From Methanosarcinaceae archaeon (GTDB taxonomy: Archaea > Halobacteriota > Methanosarcinia > Methanosarcinales > Methanosarcinaceae), in the NCBI GenBank assembly GCA_030611265.1, contig JAUWQD010000001.1, forward strand, positions 1-64,000: a stretch of DNA of 64,000 nt, read 5' to 3'. The notes under the pieces were generated by a model, which worked only from the letters and a program-made list of their open reading frames with translations, had not been told where the DNA came from and did no database searches. Of the stretch, positions 1 to 7,338 are shown one piece after another (positions within the stretch are counted from its first letter, which is position 1; each line of letters opens with the position of its first letter). The position numbers and the translations under genes were made by a program.

Positions 1-151
1 TCATGATGTCTTTGACGCCTGCTGTGAGGAGAGTCTGGAGGGGATAGTAGATCATTGGTCGGTCGTAGACCGGAAGGAGGTGCTTGTTCGTTACTTTGGT
101 CAATGGATATAGGCGGGAACCTGTGCCGCCTGCTAGAATTATGCCTTTCAT
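1..151 (-). CDS. rmlA: Glucose-1-phosphate thymidylyltransferase, N-terminal part (cut by window edge)
   Basis: Only the first 50 codons lie in the window. They read as the nucleotide-binding start of a sugar-phosphate nucleotidylyltransferase: [18 protein letters not shown], then [16 protein letters not shown]. The G-G-T-G-S-R-L-Y loop and the K-x-LLPVYD-x-PMIYYP block are the signature of RmlA, which makes dTDP-glucose from dTTP and glucose-1-phosphate. It lies downstream of rmlC-rmlB-rmlD on the same strand and would supply their substrate. An 1.1-kb insert with a GxxExxY gene and repeats separates it from rmlD, so the operon looks interrupted. Confidence 0.9.
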   Translation of the reverse strand, partial: MKGIILAGGTGSRLYPLTKVTNKHLLPVYDRPMIYYPLQTLLTAGVKDIM

Positions 152-249
152 TTTTTTACCACCCGTTAAATATATTTTTGAGAGGATGGTGTTGAAATAT
201 TTAAATGATGTGGTTGGGGATTTTGAGAGTCGGTTGGTGATTATCTTTT

Positions 250-509
250 CAGACACGGATTAACACCGATTTACACGGATTTGGACTTATGATGGTGATA
301 ATGCAACCTCAAAATCCGTGTTCATCCGTGTAAATCTGTGTCTTATTAATTTGTTTTCAGACACGGATTAACACCGATTTACACGGATTTGGACTTATGA
401 TGGTGATAATGCAACCTCAAAATCCGTGTTCATCCGTGAAATCCGTGTTCATCCGTGAAATCCGTGTCTTAATATTTTATCATTTCAGACACAGATTAAC
501 ACCGATTTA
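250..509. repeat. ACACGGATT-type inverted repeats, two and a half units
   Basis: Unit 250-343 runs from CAGACACGGATTAACACCG to a complementary right arm ending in GTGTCT, so it can fold into a long hairpin. Unit 358-469 is nearly identical but has an extra tandem 18-mer (AAATCCGTGTTCATCCGTG) in its right arm. A left half-unit follows at 486-509 and runs into the 3' end of the GxxExxY gene. A degenerate copy lies beyond the other end of that gene. Confidence 0.9.
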
Positions 510-536
510 TTATTAATTGGGATTGGTTTGAAATTC

Positions 537-917
537 TCAAATTTGTTTATCCATTACACGGCGTTTTACTTGTACAGATGTTCCGAAATTAATCAAAAGT
601 CCAACTTCAATTCCTGTTGCCTTAAGATAGTTCACAAGCTGAACCTCATGGATATCAGACAAATCTTTCACAGCTTTGATTTCAACTATCACCTTATCGT
701 CTACTACAACATCAGCAAAATAATTACCAACGATTTCACCATTGTACAACACTTTAATAGGCTTCTCAATATCGACTTTGAAATCCAATGAACGCAATTC
801 AATAGCAAGCGAATTTTGGTAAACCTTCTCCAAAAAACCATGTCCAAGAGTATTGTGTACATTATAAGATGCTCCAATAATCTTCTCCGTAATATTGTGA
901 TATTTCAAATCAGTCAT
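537..917 (-). CDS. GxxExxY family protein
   Basis: This protein of 126 residues has the family's defining stretch GHGFLEKVYQNSLAIEL near residue 25, and a PD-(D/E)XK-like core with a buried Asp followed by VIVEIKAV, then VQLVNYLKATG. GxxExxY proteins are small and of unknown function, and the E-x-K resembles nuclease-fold enzymes. The ATG at 917 is preferred over the GTG at 926 because AGGTGG sits 5-6 bases before it. Closely related repeats flank it on both sides (250-509 and 941-1012), suggesting that gene and repeats travel together. It lies between rmlD and rmlA, which are otherwise expected to be contiguous. Confidence 0.85.
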   Translation of the reverse strand: MTDLKYHNITEKIIGASYNVHNTLGHGFLEKVYQNSLAIELRSLDFKVDIEKPIKVLYNGEIVGNYFADVVVDDKVIVEIKAVKDLSDIHEVQLVNYLKATGIEVGLLINFGTSVQVKRRVMDKQI

Positions 918-940
918 AATAACCACCTGCTTTTTTACAT

Positions 941-1012
941 TTCAGAAATATATTTACACAGATTTTTGTTTGAGATGTTGATAGTCAACCTCAAAGTCGT
1001 GTTCATCCGTTT
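941..1012. repeat. Degenerate copy of the ACACGGATT repeat
   Basis: The stretch keeps TTCAGA, TTACACAGATTT, a run matching GATAATGCAACCTCAAA and GTGTTCATCCGT in the same order as the units at 250-469, but with many substitutions. It closes the repeat-bounded GxxExxY segment on its right. Confidence 0.7.
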
Positions 1013-1091
1013 CTTTAAGTTTTTTAGATGCTGATTAAAACCAATACAGCCTTAAATCAGAGTTCTACGATTCATCGATATTCAAGGTGTC

Positions 1092-1256
1092 CTATTCACC
1101 TGTCTTCTCAGCGATCTGGATTCCTCTGGTTAATTTCTCGTAGCTAATGCTAGATTTAACATGATATTTATCTAACACTTCATTAACTTCGTATATGTCC
1201 GAATTTAGCAGTTCTGCCAGTTTTTCTTTACTGATCTTGCCACTTGAATACCGGGC
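1092..1256 (-). pseudogene. UPF0175-like antitoxin, C-terminal remnant
   Basis: A 54-codon open stretch ends at a TAG at 1092-1094 and reads ARYSSGKISKEKLAELL, then a helical segment with IYEVNEVLDKYHV. This matches the helix-turn-helix part typical of UPF0175/Phd-like antitoxins. No start or N-terminal part is present: to the right the frame runs into the end of rmlD, whose stop it overlaps by one base. I read it as a scrap left by rearrangement, with the partner toxin absent. Confidence 0.5.
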
Positions 1257-2074
1257 TATAAGATTAGATTTTGCCCCTCTTTCAAATATTCCAAAACCGC
1301 TTCCCTCCAGTGTCGCATCGGCGTAGTCTTCGTATTCGTGAGAACCGAGTAAGTCGGGCGTTTTGCCCTTGTTGGGAAATCATCGCTTGAACATGGCACA
1401 ACATTGTCAATAACAGCCGATGCAAACTCGTACCACGAACACACACCGTCATTAGTAACATGATATATTCCGTGTTCAAGATCGATTATCTCCTGAGTTT
1501 TTCGGGCCAGATCAGCAGTATACGTAGGTTTGCCAAACTGGTCATTTACCACCTTCACAGTATCCATCTCACCGGATAACCTCAACATAGTATCGACAAA
1601 ATTCCTGCCATTCATACCAAACAGCCAGGAAATGCGTATGATCCGGTAATCATCCATGTGCCTGACAATCTCCTGCTCACCAAGCAACTTCGATTCACCA
1701 TAGGCATTGATTGGATTAGTGGCGTCCGACTCTACATATTCCTTTTTAGAACCGTCAAACACATAATCCGTGCTGAAATGAACAAGTGTCGCACCGATAT
1801 AGGAACAAGCCTCAGCAATATAGCCGGGCGCCTCTCCGTTAACCTGAAATGCCAACTCCCGTTCATCCTCGCATCCGTCCACGTTCGTATAGGCGGCTGC
1901 ATTAATCACCACATCAGGTGTAATTTCCCTGATGAACCGGATAACATCTTCCCTGTTCGTTATATCAAGATCGCCATGGGTAAAGGGAATCGCATCAGGA
2001 AATACCTGACATAGATCCGAGCCCAGCATGCCGTCTGCGCCAAGGATCAGTGTTTTAATGGCTCCCACCACCAT
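1256..2074 (-). CDS. rmlD: dTDP-4-dehydrorhamnose reductase
   Basis: RmlD reduces dTDP-4-keto-L-rhamnose to dTDP-L-rhamnose with NAD(P)H, the last step of the pathway. The 272 residues fit the family. The Rossmann loop GADGMLG is at residues 12-18, STDYVFDG at 101-108, and the catalytic Tyr and Lys are in AYGESK (Y125, K129). The ATG at 2074 lies inside the end of rmlB, overlapping it by 28 bases, which points to translational coupling. The last residues, EAVLEYLKEGQ, recur in a gene scrap near 6.95 kb, so this 3' end has been copied or moved in the past. Confidence 0.93.
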   Translation of the reverse strand: MVVGAIKTLILGADGMLGSDLCQVFPDAIPFTHGDLDITNREDVIRFIREITPDVVINAAAYTNVDGCEDERELAFQVNGEAPGYIAEACSYIGATLVHFSTDYVFDGSKKEYVESDATNPINAYGESKLLGEQEIVRHMDDYRIIRISWLFGMNGRNFVDTMLRLSGEMDTVKVVNDQFGKPTYTADLARKTQEIIDLEHGIYHVTNDGVCSWYEFASAVIDNVVPCSSDDFPTRAKRPTYSVLTNTKTTPMRHWREAVLEYLKEGQNLIL

Positions 2075-3012
2075 CTATTGTTCACATACCACGCAATTGT
2101 ACTGTTAAGAGCAGTATCAAAATCATACTTTGGCTTCCATCCCATTTTCTTAAGCTTGTTGCAATCCAGAGAATACCTGAAATCATGCCCTTTTCGGTCC
2201 TCTACATACTCGATCATGGACTCGTCCTTATCCAGAGCCGCAAGGATACGATGGGTGATATCAAGATTTGTCAGTTCACTGCTGCCTCCAATGTTGTACA
2301 CCTCTCCTGTATTTCCATTATTTAACACAAAATCGATTCCCGAGCAGTGATCATCCACATGAATCCAATCCCGCACATTCATGCCGGAACCATAGACAGG
2401 AACCTTCCTGTTGTCCATAAGGTTCGTAATAAACAATGGGATCAGTTTCTCAGGATATTGATACGGTCCAAAATTATTCGTGCAACGGGTGATAGTCACC
2501 GGAAGATCGTAGGTGGTATAGTACGACATCGCCAGCAGGTCCGAACCGGCTTTGCTGGACGAATACGGGCTGGAGGGTTTCAGATCGTCCATTTCGGAAA
2601 ACGAACCTTCCTTGATGCTACCATAGACCTCGTCCGTGGAAACATGAATAAACCTTTCAACATCATTGTCAAGAGCGCCCTGCAAAAGAGTGTTCGTGCC
2701 GAGCACATTTGTTCGGACAAAGACTGCTCCATCCTCAATGGAACGATCCACATGACTCTCAGCCGCAAAATGGATCACCTGGTCCACATCCTGCATGACC
2801 TTGCTCACAACGTCCGTGTCACAGATGTCACCCTTAACAAAGGTATAATTTGGATCGGACTCAATGTCCTTAAGATTATCAGGATTCCCTGCATACGTCA
2901 GTTTATCGAGATTCGTTATTTGGTAATCTGGATATTTTTCCAGCATATTACGGATAAAATTACTGCCTATAAATCCACAGCCACCGGTTATCAACAATTT
3001 CAATGTTCTCAT
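2047..3012 (-). CDS. rmlB: dTDP-glucose 4,6-dehydratase
   Basis: RmlB oxidises and dehydrates dTDP-glucose to dTDP-4-keto-6-deoxyglucose with tightly bound NAD. The 321 residues show the NAD loop GGCGFIG at 10-16, the family-specific T-D-E triad at 126-128 (STDEVYG), and the catalytic pair in YSSSK (Y150, K154). TNNFGPYQYPEKLIP is also typical. It sits between rmlC, 29 bases upstream, and rmlD, which overlaps its end, so the three form one minus-strand transcription unit. Confidence 0.95.
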   Translation of the reverse strand: MRTLKLLITGGCGFIGSNFIRNMLEKYPDYQITNLDKLTYAGNPDNLKDIESDPNYTFVKGDICDTDVVSKVMQDVDQVIHFAAESHVDRSIEDGAVFVRTNVLGTNTLLQGALDNDVERFIHVSTDEVYGSIKEGSFSEMDDLKPSSPYSSSKAGSDLLAMSYYTTYDLPVTITRCTNNFGPYQYPEKLIPLFITNLMDNRKVPVYGSGMNVRDWIHVDDHCSGIDFVLNNGNTGEVYNIGGSSELTNLDITHRILAALDKDESMIEYVEDRKGHDFRYSLDCNKLKKMGWKPKYDFDTALNSTIAWYVNNRWWWEPLKH

Positions 3013-3041
3013 CCTCCAGATTAAATTTCCATATCCAACAT

Positions 3042-3593
3042 CTAAAAGTTCATATCTGCATCCGCAAGTTCAGGCAAAACTAGATCCTTATCCGATACCA
3101 ATATATCCGCATCCTTCACTTTCCAGTTAATAGCCAGTGTCGGGTCATTGTAGATAATCCCTCGTTCTGCTTCAGGACGGTAGTACTCATCACACTTGTA
3201 CGCAAACGTAGCAGTCTCACTTAACACACAAAACCCGTGTGCAAATCCTTTTGGTATCAGGAACTGTTTCTTGTTCTCAGAGGACAAATCCACGCCAACC
3301 CATTCCCCATATGTAGATGAATCCTTACGAAGGTCTACAGCAACGTCATACACCCTACCCTGTAAAACCCTTACTAATTTGGCTTGGCTGTAGGGCGCAA
3401 TCTGGTAATGCAACCCCCGGAGCACCCCGTGAGACGACTTTGATTCATTGTCCTGGACAAAGTCATACTTCGTCCCAACGAGATCATCAAATACTTTCTT
3501 GGTATAACTTTCAAAAAAGTATCCTCGTTCATCACCGAATACCTTTGGTTCCAGTATCAATAAGTCTTCGATCCTCGTTTCTATAATATTCAT
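3042..3593 (-). CDS. rmlC: dTDP-4-dehydrorhamnose 3,5-epimerase
   Basis: RmlC inverts C3 and C5 of dTDP-4-keto-6-deoxyglucose. The 183-residue cupin carries the family core HGVLRGLHYQ with the catalytic His (H62), FGDERGYFFESY near the start and KGFAHGFCVLSE in the middle. It is the first gene of the rmlC-rmlB-rmlD unit. Its ATG follows a 58-base leader downstream of a TATA box at about 3651-3665. That upstream region occurs twice more in this window, before an epimerase and before wecB. Confidence 0.95.
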   Translation of the reverse strand: MNIIETRIEDLLILEPKVFGDERGYFFESYTKKVFDDLVGTKYDFVQDNESKSSHGVLRGLHYQIAPYSQAKLVRVLQGRVYDVAVDLRKDSSTYGEWVGVDLSSENKKQFLIPKGFAHGFCVLSETATFAYKCDEYYRPEAERGIIYNDPTLAINWKVKDADILVSDKDLVLPELADADMNF

Positions 3594-3715
3594 TTTTTTG
3601 GGTCCGGGGTTGTATTTATTAAAATAATCCGGGTGATAATTTGCAGGAGGTTATATAAATTTTTGGATAGAGGTTGATGGACTTGAAAACAACATCACCG
3701 CGCAAAGCGTGGCGC
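3594..3715 (-). promoter_or_regulatory. Duplicated promoter region, copy 1 (rmlC)
   Basis: Read on the minus strand, CCAAAAATTTATATAACC (about 3651-3667) is a strong archaeal TATA box with an A-rich BRE. It is followed by a leader with conserved ATAATC blocks and a run of A and C before the ATG. Upstream, a CACCGCGCAAAGCGTGGCGC palindrome occupies 3696-3715. The same order of elements returns at 4894-5023 and 10058-10199. Confidence 0.8.
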
Positions 3716-3769
3716 GACCCATATTCACAAATGTACAGAATGTTAATCTCACGAATCTAAAATGATACT

Positions 3770-4741
3770 TCAAAGAGACACGATCAACACCCGTGCCGTA
3801 TCCCTCACACTATCCGCAGATGTATATGATGGCTCCCACCCAAGTTTCCTTATTTCATCGATTGCGAGCAGCATTCGTGGCACATCACCCTTCCAACCCC
3901 GCTTCCCACCAGTATAACTAAACTCAATATCCTTTAATCCCATTTCCTCAACAACAATCCGCCCAATTCCGGTCGCATCAATGGTATCTTCAGACCCCAC
4001 ATTGAAAATGTTCACAGTTTCATCACTATGTTCAACAGCAAACAAAATCCCATCAACACAATTGGTCACATGCAGGTAAGACTTTGATTGTCGCCCATCT
4101 CCCAGTATCTCAAGGTGATCCGGATCATCTCTAAGTTTTTCAATAAAATCAACGATAATACCATGCGTACCCCGATCGCCAACGATATTCGCGAACCTGA
4201 ATATCCATGAATGCATATCGAACGTGTGGGAATACGAAGTAATGAGTGCCTCGCATGCGAGTTTCGAAGCCCCGTATAGTGATATTGGAACAAGTGGCCC
4301 ATACTCCTCAGGTGTGGGAATCGTCGTCGCTTCACCATACACCGTTGAAGTAGACGTAAATGCAACATTAGGAACAGCGTTCTTGCGCATCGCTTCAAGC
4401 AGATTGTAGGTAGCAGTAATATTCTGCTCAAAATGAACCTTTGTATCTACCGCACCCAACCGAACATCAGGATTTGCAGCCGCATGGTACACAAGATCAA
4501 CACCATTGCATGCCGCATCTATCTCACCGGTATTCAACAGGTCGCCTTTGATCAGCGAAAAATTCACATCATCAAGATGATGTTCAATGAACTCCATTTG
4601 TCCAGAACTGAAGTTATCAAACACAACAACCTTACATCCTGTATCCATCAACCTATCAACGATATGACTTCCAATAAAGCCTGCTCCGCCGGTAACCAAT
4701 ATTGTATTGATAGATCTTTCATTTACTCCATTATTACTCAT
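3770..4741 (-). CDS. NAD-dependent nucleotide-sugar epimerase/dehydratase
   Basis: This is an extended short-chain dehydrogenase of 323 residues like the archaeal UDP-glucose 4-epimerases: NAD loop GGAGFIG at 18-24, FDNFSSG at 41-47, STSTVYGEA near 130, and the catalytic pair in LYGASK (Y156, K160). It probably converts a UDP- or dTDP-sugar for surface polysaccharide; the exact substrate cannot be read from sequence. Between its ATG and the nearest TATA box (about 4950-4965) lies a decayed start of a wecB gene, so it seems to use a promoter that once drove wecB. A piece of a related gene (VNF-LLIKGDLLNT) survives near 7.0 kb. Confidence 0.85.
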   Translation of the reverse strand: MSNNGVNERSINTILVTGGAGFIGSHIVDRLMDTGCKVVVFDNFSSGQMEFIEHHLDDVNFSLIKGDLLNTGEIDAACNGVDLVYHAAANPDVRLGAVDTKVHFEQNITATYNLLEAMRKNAVPNVAFTSTSTVYGEATTIPTPEEYGPLVPISLYGASKLACEALITSYSHTFDMHSWIFRFANIVGDRGTHGIIVDFIEKLRDDPDHLEILGDGRQSKSYLHVTNCVDGILFAVEHSDETVNIFNVGSEDTIDATGIGRIVVEEMGLKDIEFSYTGGKRGWKGDVPRMLLAIDEIRKLGWEPSYTSADSVRDTARVLIVSL

Positions 4742-4821
4742 GATGATGTCCTCAAATTTGTTGAATATTTCAGTGGTTGGGAATCACACGGTTCAAGGAT
4801 GCAATGATCCAACCCCCACAA

Positions 4822-4893
4822 CTCACACTCGCGGATGATGTCCCCCTCTTGATGATCTCCGGGCGTGTGCCGGGAATTATTGCAATTTTCATT
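4822..4893 (-). pseudogene. Decayed 5' end of a second wecB copy
   Basis: From an ATG at 4893 this reads MKIAIIPGTRPEIIK and then loses frame. The intact wecB at 8930-10057 begins MKIAIILGTRPEIIK. DNA identity continues through the ACTCACACTCGCGG end of the scrap and upstream through the shared promoter. The rest of the gene is absent, so a second wecB was deleted, leaving its promoter and first codons ahead of the epimerase gene. Confidence 0.85.
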
Positions 4894-5023
4894 TTTTTGG
4901 ATCCGAAATTGTATTTATTAAAAGAATCCGGGTGACAATTTGCATGAGGTTATATAAATTTTTGGATAGAAGTTTATGAGAGGGTTGGAGTCGGAAACAA
5001 CATCACCGCGCAAAGTGCGGCAC
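4894..5023 (-). promoter_or_regulatory. Duplicated promoter region, copy 2
   Basis: It contains the same TATA box (minus strand CAAAAATTTATATAACC, about 4949-4965) and leader as copy 1, with a GTGCGGC variant of the palindrome at 5004-5023. It lies directly upstream of the wecB scrap and is the nearest visible promoter for the epimerase at 3770-4741. Confidence 0.75.
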
Positions 5024-5269
5024 ATTTCACCATAAACCCACATTAAAAAATGAAGACACATAATCTAGTATTCGTTTTCGCTGCGCTTCGATCTAAGACA
5101 TGCCTGCATGGCCGTAGCCAGAAGGTCTTTATCACATCAAACACTCGTTTTGATGGGCATAATCGAAATTTATATGATCTCATGATTTTTTCGATCTGAT
5201 CTACACAATTGTGTACATGTTTAGATCATTGGTAATTAGATCAATAGCATTTGAGGGGATTGACGCATT
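5024..5269. other. Intergenic stretch without a visible gene
   Basis: No supported reading frame, RNA gene or promoter was seen. Small inverted motifs are present, such as TTTTCGCTGCGCTTCGATC near 5073-5091 and ACACAATTGTGTAC near 5202, but nothing else. Confidence 0.5.
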
Positions 5270-5331
5270 CATCTCCCACCTGCCGCTTTGCAGCGAGGAA
5301 AGAGTCTTCTGCTTCATTCGGATAAATGAAT
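5270..5331 (-). mobile_element. Possible solo right end of an IS200/IS605-type element, copy A
   Basis: On the minus strand this reads ATTTATCCGAATGAAGCAGA and then AGACTC, a short hairpin around CGC..AGCGG, and a G-rich run ending before GATGAATGC. The same block, in the other orientation, occurs at 19038-19099. The order (GAATGAAGCAG, GACTCC, hairpin, GGTGG..TCAC in the other copy) resembles the 3' end of archaeal tnpB genes and the guide-RNA scaffold overlapping it. No transposase is present. The identification is by resemblance only. Confidence 0.4.
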
Positions 5332-5341
5332 GCAAAGCAAT

Positions 5342-5755
5342 TTACCAGTTACAAACATCTAACCCTTCAACATACTTAAAATGAGCATCTCGGCTGAGAA
5401 GTGGAACTTCGAGCTCCAAACATGCTGCTGCAATCCATATGTCGTTTTCAGGAATGGGAGTTCCGTTTTTTTTAAGATTGAAACGTACTCTGGCGTAACG
5501 TGTAGTAACTGCTTCATCAACCTGCATGACAAGGGAATACGCGGCGAATTTTTGTATAATTTTCTTGTTATATTCAGTTTTTGCGCTATTCAAAGCGCCA
5601 TAAAGGAGTTCACCCATAACAGTAACCGGTAAAATAATTACATCTGCATCATCTATCAATTTACACACACCATAAATACCTTCCCTGTAGGCGATCACAG
5701 CGTTAGTATCGACAGCTAATCTACCATTCGCCTTCAATTTTTTCGAACTCCTCAT
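5342..5755 (-). CDS. VapC-type PIN-domain ribonuclease toxin
   Basis: It has 137 residues with PIN-domain acidic residues in LAVDTNA near the start, the Glu in VMGELLYGA, then IPENDIWIAA and LSRDAHF. These Asp/Glu residues bind the metal for RNA cleavage. The ATG at 5755 is used; it overlaps the antitoxin's end by 35 bases, as is common in such pairs. The antitoxin is the gene just upstream, so both are probably one autoregulated transcript from a TATA-like TTATATATTATG near 5984-5995. Confidence 0.88.
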   Translation of the reverse strand: MRSSKKLKANGRLAVDTNAVIAYREGIYGVCKLIDDADVIILPVTVMGELLYGALNSAKTEYNKKIIQKFAAYSLVMQVDEAVTTRYARVRFNLKKNGTPIPENDIWIAAACLELEVPLLSRDAHFKYVEGLDVCNW

Positions 5756-5939
5756 CAATAAGGTTCTGCATTGCTATAGCTTCATCATGTGTCATTGTTC
5801 CAGCGAGATCACGCAGACCTTTTTTGACAGGACGTTGGGAAAAGATCGCAACCATTCTTTCATGTTCATTAAGACCTTCAACATGTCCAAGAGGCTTAAA
5901 AACGTTATCTTCATACACAACTTCTATGGCTATTGTCAT
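5721..5939 (-). CDS. VapB-like antitoxin of the DUF104 (AF2212-like) family
   Basis: The 72 residues begin MTIAIEVVYEDNVFKPLG, the beta-strand start characteristic of DUF104 antitoxins (VYE-x-GVFKPL). A helical acidic tail (LIDEEFEKIEGEW) follows and probably wraps the toxin. It precedes and overlaps the PIN-domain toxin gene. Middle residues such as RPVKKGLRDLAGTM are less typical and may hold the toxin-binding part. Confidence 0.8.
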   Translation of the reverse strand: MTIAIEVVYEDNVFKPLGHVEGLNEHERMVAIFSQRPVKKGLRDLAGTMTHDEAIAMQNLIDEEFEKIEGEW

Positions 5940-6104
5940 AATACCATTTCATTCCTATTGTTTTAATAATTAACAATCAATTTCATAATATATAACCTGT
6001 TGCGTAAATAGTTTTTAAGTTGCCACATTATAATTTTAACTCGCACACTATTGAAACTGCATTGGCTTTCTATCGTGCGCCGGATATTGAGTCGAAAACA
6101 TCAT

Positions 6105-6124
6105 CACCGCGCAAAGCACGGCGC
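6105..6124. repeat. CACCGCGCAAAGCACGGCGC palindromic repeat
   Basis: This is the third of four copies of a GC-rich imperfect palindrome (others at 3696-3715, 5004-5023, 10180-10199). Here it stands apart from the duplicated promoter, preceded by AAAACATCAT as in the other copies, so the palindrome is also found independently of the promoter. Confidence 0.75.
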
Positions 6125-6186
6125 ATCTCTTTGAAATCAACATAAAAAAGCGAAGAGGTCATTTTTAAGCATGTTAGAAGAAATAT

Positions 6187-6555
6187 CTAAGTCATCATTT
6201 TTTCAAGTTCTTTCAAAACATCTTCTATTAACATCTCCTTCGATCCAAACACATCGTTCTTTTTGTGTACGTGGTGAGGAAAATTAGAAAGTTCCCTATG
6301 ATGTGGTGCATTGTCCCATCTAGTTAATAGCACGCTGTTCTTTTGATGGTGGTATGAATATTTATCTCGATTGATTGCGTCCCCGGATATTGTAAAATAT
6401 TCTGATATATAGAGTACTGAATTGTCAATCATCAATAGTTTGCATTCCAGATATCCGGAAACAGAGGTAATAAACTCATCAAATATCTCAATATCCGTAA
6501 CGATAGAAGAAGTAGTCAAAGAAGCTTTGATATCGGCAAGATAATTCTCAAGCAT
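6187..6555 (-). CDS. TumE-like (DUF6516) putative toxin
   Basis: The 122 residues end in the pattern KYSYHHQ, LLTRWDNAPHH, FPHHVHKK, which matches the conserved C-terminal half of the TumE/DUF6516 toxin family (YRYHWQ, RWDNAPHH, FPHHKH). The function of the family is thought to be toxicity in TA pairs. Its start overlaps the upstream gene by 8 bases, so the two are co-translated. Usual partners are HTH (Xre) proteins, but the partner here is a helical protein without a visible HTH. Confidence 0.75.
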   Translation of the reverse strand: MLENYLADIKASLTTSSIVTDIEIFDEFITSVSGYLECKLLMIDNSVLYISEYFTISGDAINRDKYSYHHQKNSVLLTRWDNAPHHRELSNFPHHVHKKNDVFGSKEMLIEDVLKELEKMMT

Positions 6556-6865
6556 GGATCAATTTCTCAATTTCACTTGCCCTTTCCATGAGCTTGTCGT
6601 GTGTATCCTTATAAGCATACCATTTTATGTATTCTCTGTCATCCCCAAGTTCGCCGGCATTGAATTTTACGTAAAATATGTCTGAGCTCATGTTGTGGCG
6701 CTGTTCTAATTCAGCAAGGGCAATCTCTATTGGCTTCATTTCAAGCATGACCATGTCTAGTTCAACCTTGAACATTTTGTTCATTGTTGAAGTGATGTAT
6801 TTTTTTTCAAATTCCAGACCATGTGAGAGCTGGAATTTTAGAGCGCTTACATATTCAGTAGACAT
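6548..6865 (-). CDS. Unrecognised helical protein paired with the TumE-like gene
   Basis: It has 105 residues from the ATG at 6865 (MSTEYVSALKFQL). It is predicted mostly helical: MFKVELDMVMLEMKPIEIALAELEQ looks amphipathic, then a more polar DREYIKWYAYKDTHDKLMERASEIEKLI. The ATG at 6880 is rejected because the TATA box TTTATAAGG (6891-6900) would put the transcript start near 6868, downstream of it, so the mRNA would be almost leaderless. By position it is the likely antitoxin, which is inference. Confidence 0.65.
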   Translation of the reverse strand: MSTEYVSALKFQLSHGLEFEKKYITSTMNKMFKVELDMVMLEMKPIEIALAELEQRHNMSSDIFYVKFNAGELGDDREYIKWYAYKDTHDKLMERASEIEKLIHA

Positions 6866-6890
6866 GATTGGATATAGCATTGGTTTTTGA

Positions 6891-6900
6891 CCTTATAAAC
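6891..6900 (-). promoter_or_regulatory. TATA box of the 6548-6865/TumE-like operon
   Basis: Minus-strand GTTTATAAGG. Counting about 26 bases downstream gives a transcript start within a few bases of the ATG at 6865. Confidence 0.6.
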
Positions 6901-6938
6901 TTTGCCGAAAACCAGTTTTGATTGGATTTCCCCTAGTT

Positions 6939-7041
6939 TCAAATATTCCAAAACCGCTTCCTTATCCAGTGCCACATCGATCTCATCGGTATTTAACAGG
7001 TCACCTTTGATCAGTAAAAAGTTCACACCATCTTGATGATG
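6939..7041 (-). pseudogene. Chimeric scrap of an epimerase gene and an rmlD tail
   Basis: One open frame reads HHQDGVNFLLIKGDLLNT, then EIDVALDK and EAVLEYLKLGE. The first part matches residues 54-77 of the epimerase at 3770-4741 (HHLDDVNFSLIKGDLLNT, EIDAAC). The second matches the last residues of RmlD (EAVLEYLKEGQ). No start, catalytic part or full domain is present. It shows that pieces of two distant surface-sugar genes were joined here. Confidence 0.8.
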
Positions 7042-7171
7042 CCCAATACACCATCATAATGATGAGCATTATCGCAAATTACGCAGACGGCAGCATTATA
7101 TACTATGTTGTTTTTATGAAGACTGTATAAATTGTATTGGTGGTACGATACGATTTATCAGGTGGTACGGT

Positions 7172-7267
7172 ATGAAATTCCAATTTCAGAACAGTGACTA
7201 CATTATGCATCATAATGGCATATATTTCACTGAACAATGCGGCATTGTTTTTAGAAACAAATGCTAA
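7172..7267 (+). CDS. Possible 31-residue small protein
   Basis: An ATG is preceded six bases upstream by AGGTGG, and a TATA-like GTATAAATT lies at 7125-7133, at the right distance for a short leader. The peptide MKFQFQNSDYIMHHNGIYF ends with a segment containing two Cys (EQCG, RNKC). I do not recognise it. It stands in a gene-poor stretch upstream of another small gene; its size and lack of known relatives keep confidence low. Confidence 0.35.
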   Translation: MKFQFQNSDYIMHHNGIYFTEQCGIVFRNKC

Positions 7268-7338
7268 TAATTGAAATGGAATTCATATTTGTTCTATAAT
7301 AAAATGTAGATCGAAAATACAAATCGGGGTGGTTAAAA

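Noticed and set aside
250-509. Possible CRISPR array
   Set aside because: The units are long inverted repeats with no unique spacers of constant length and no cas gene nearby.
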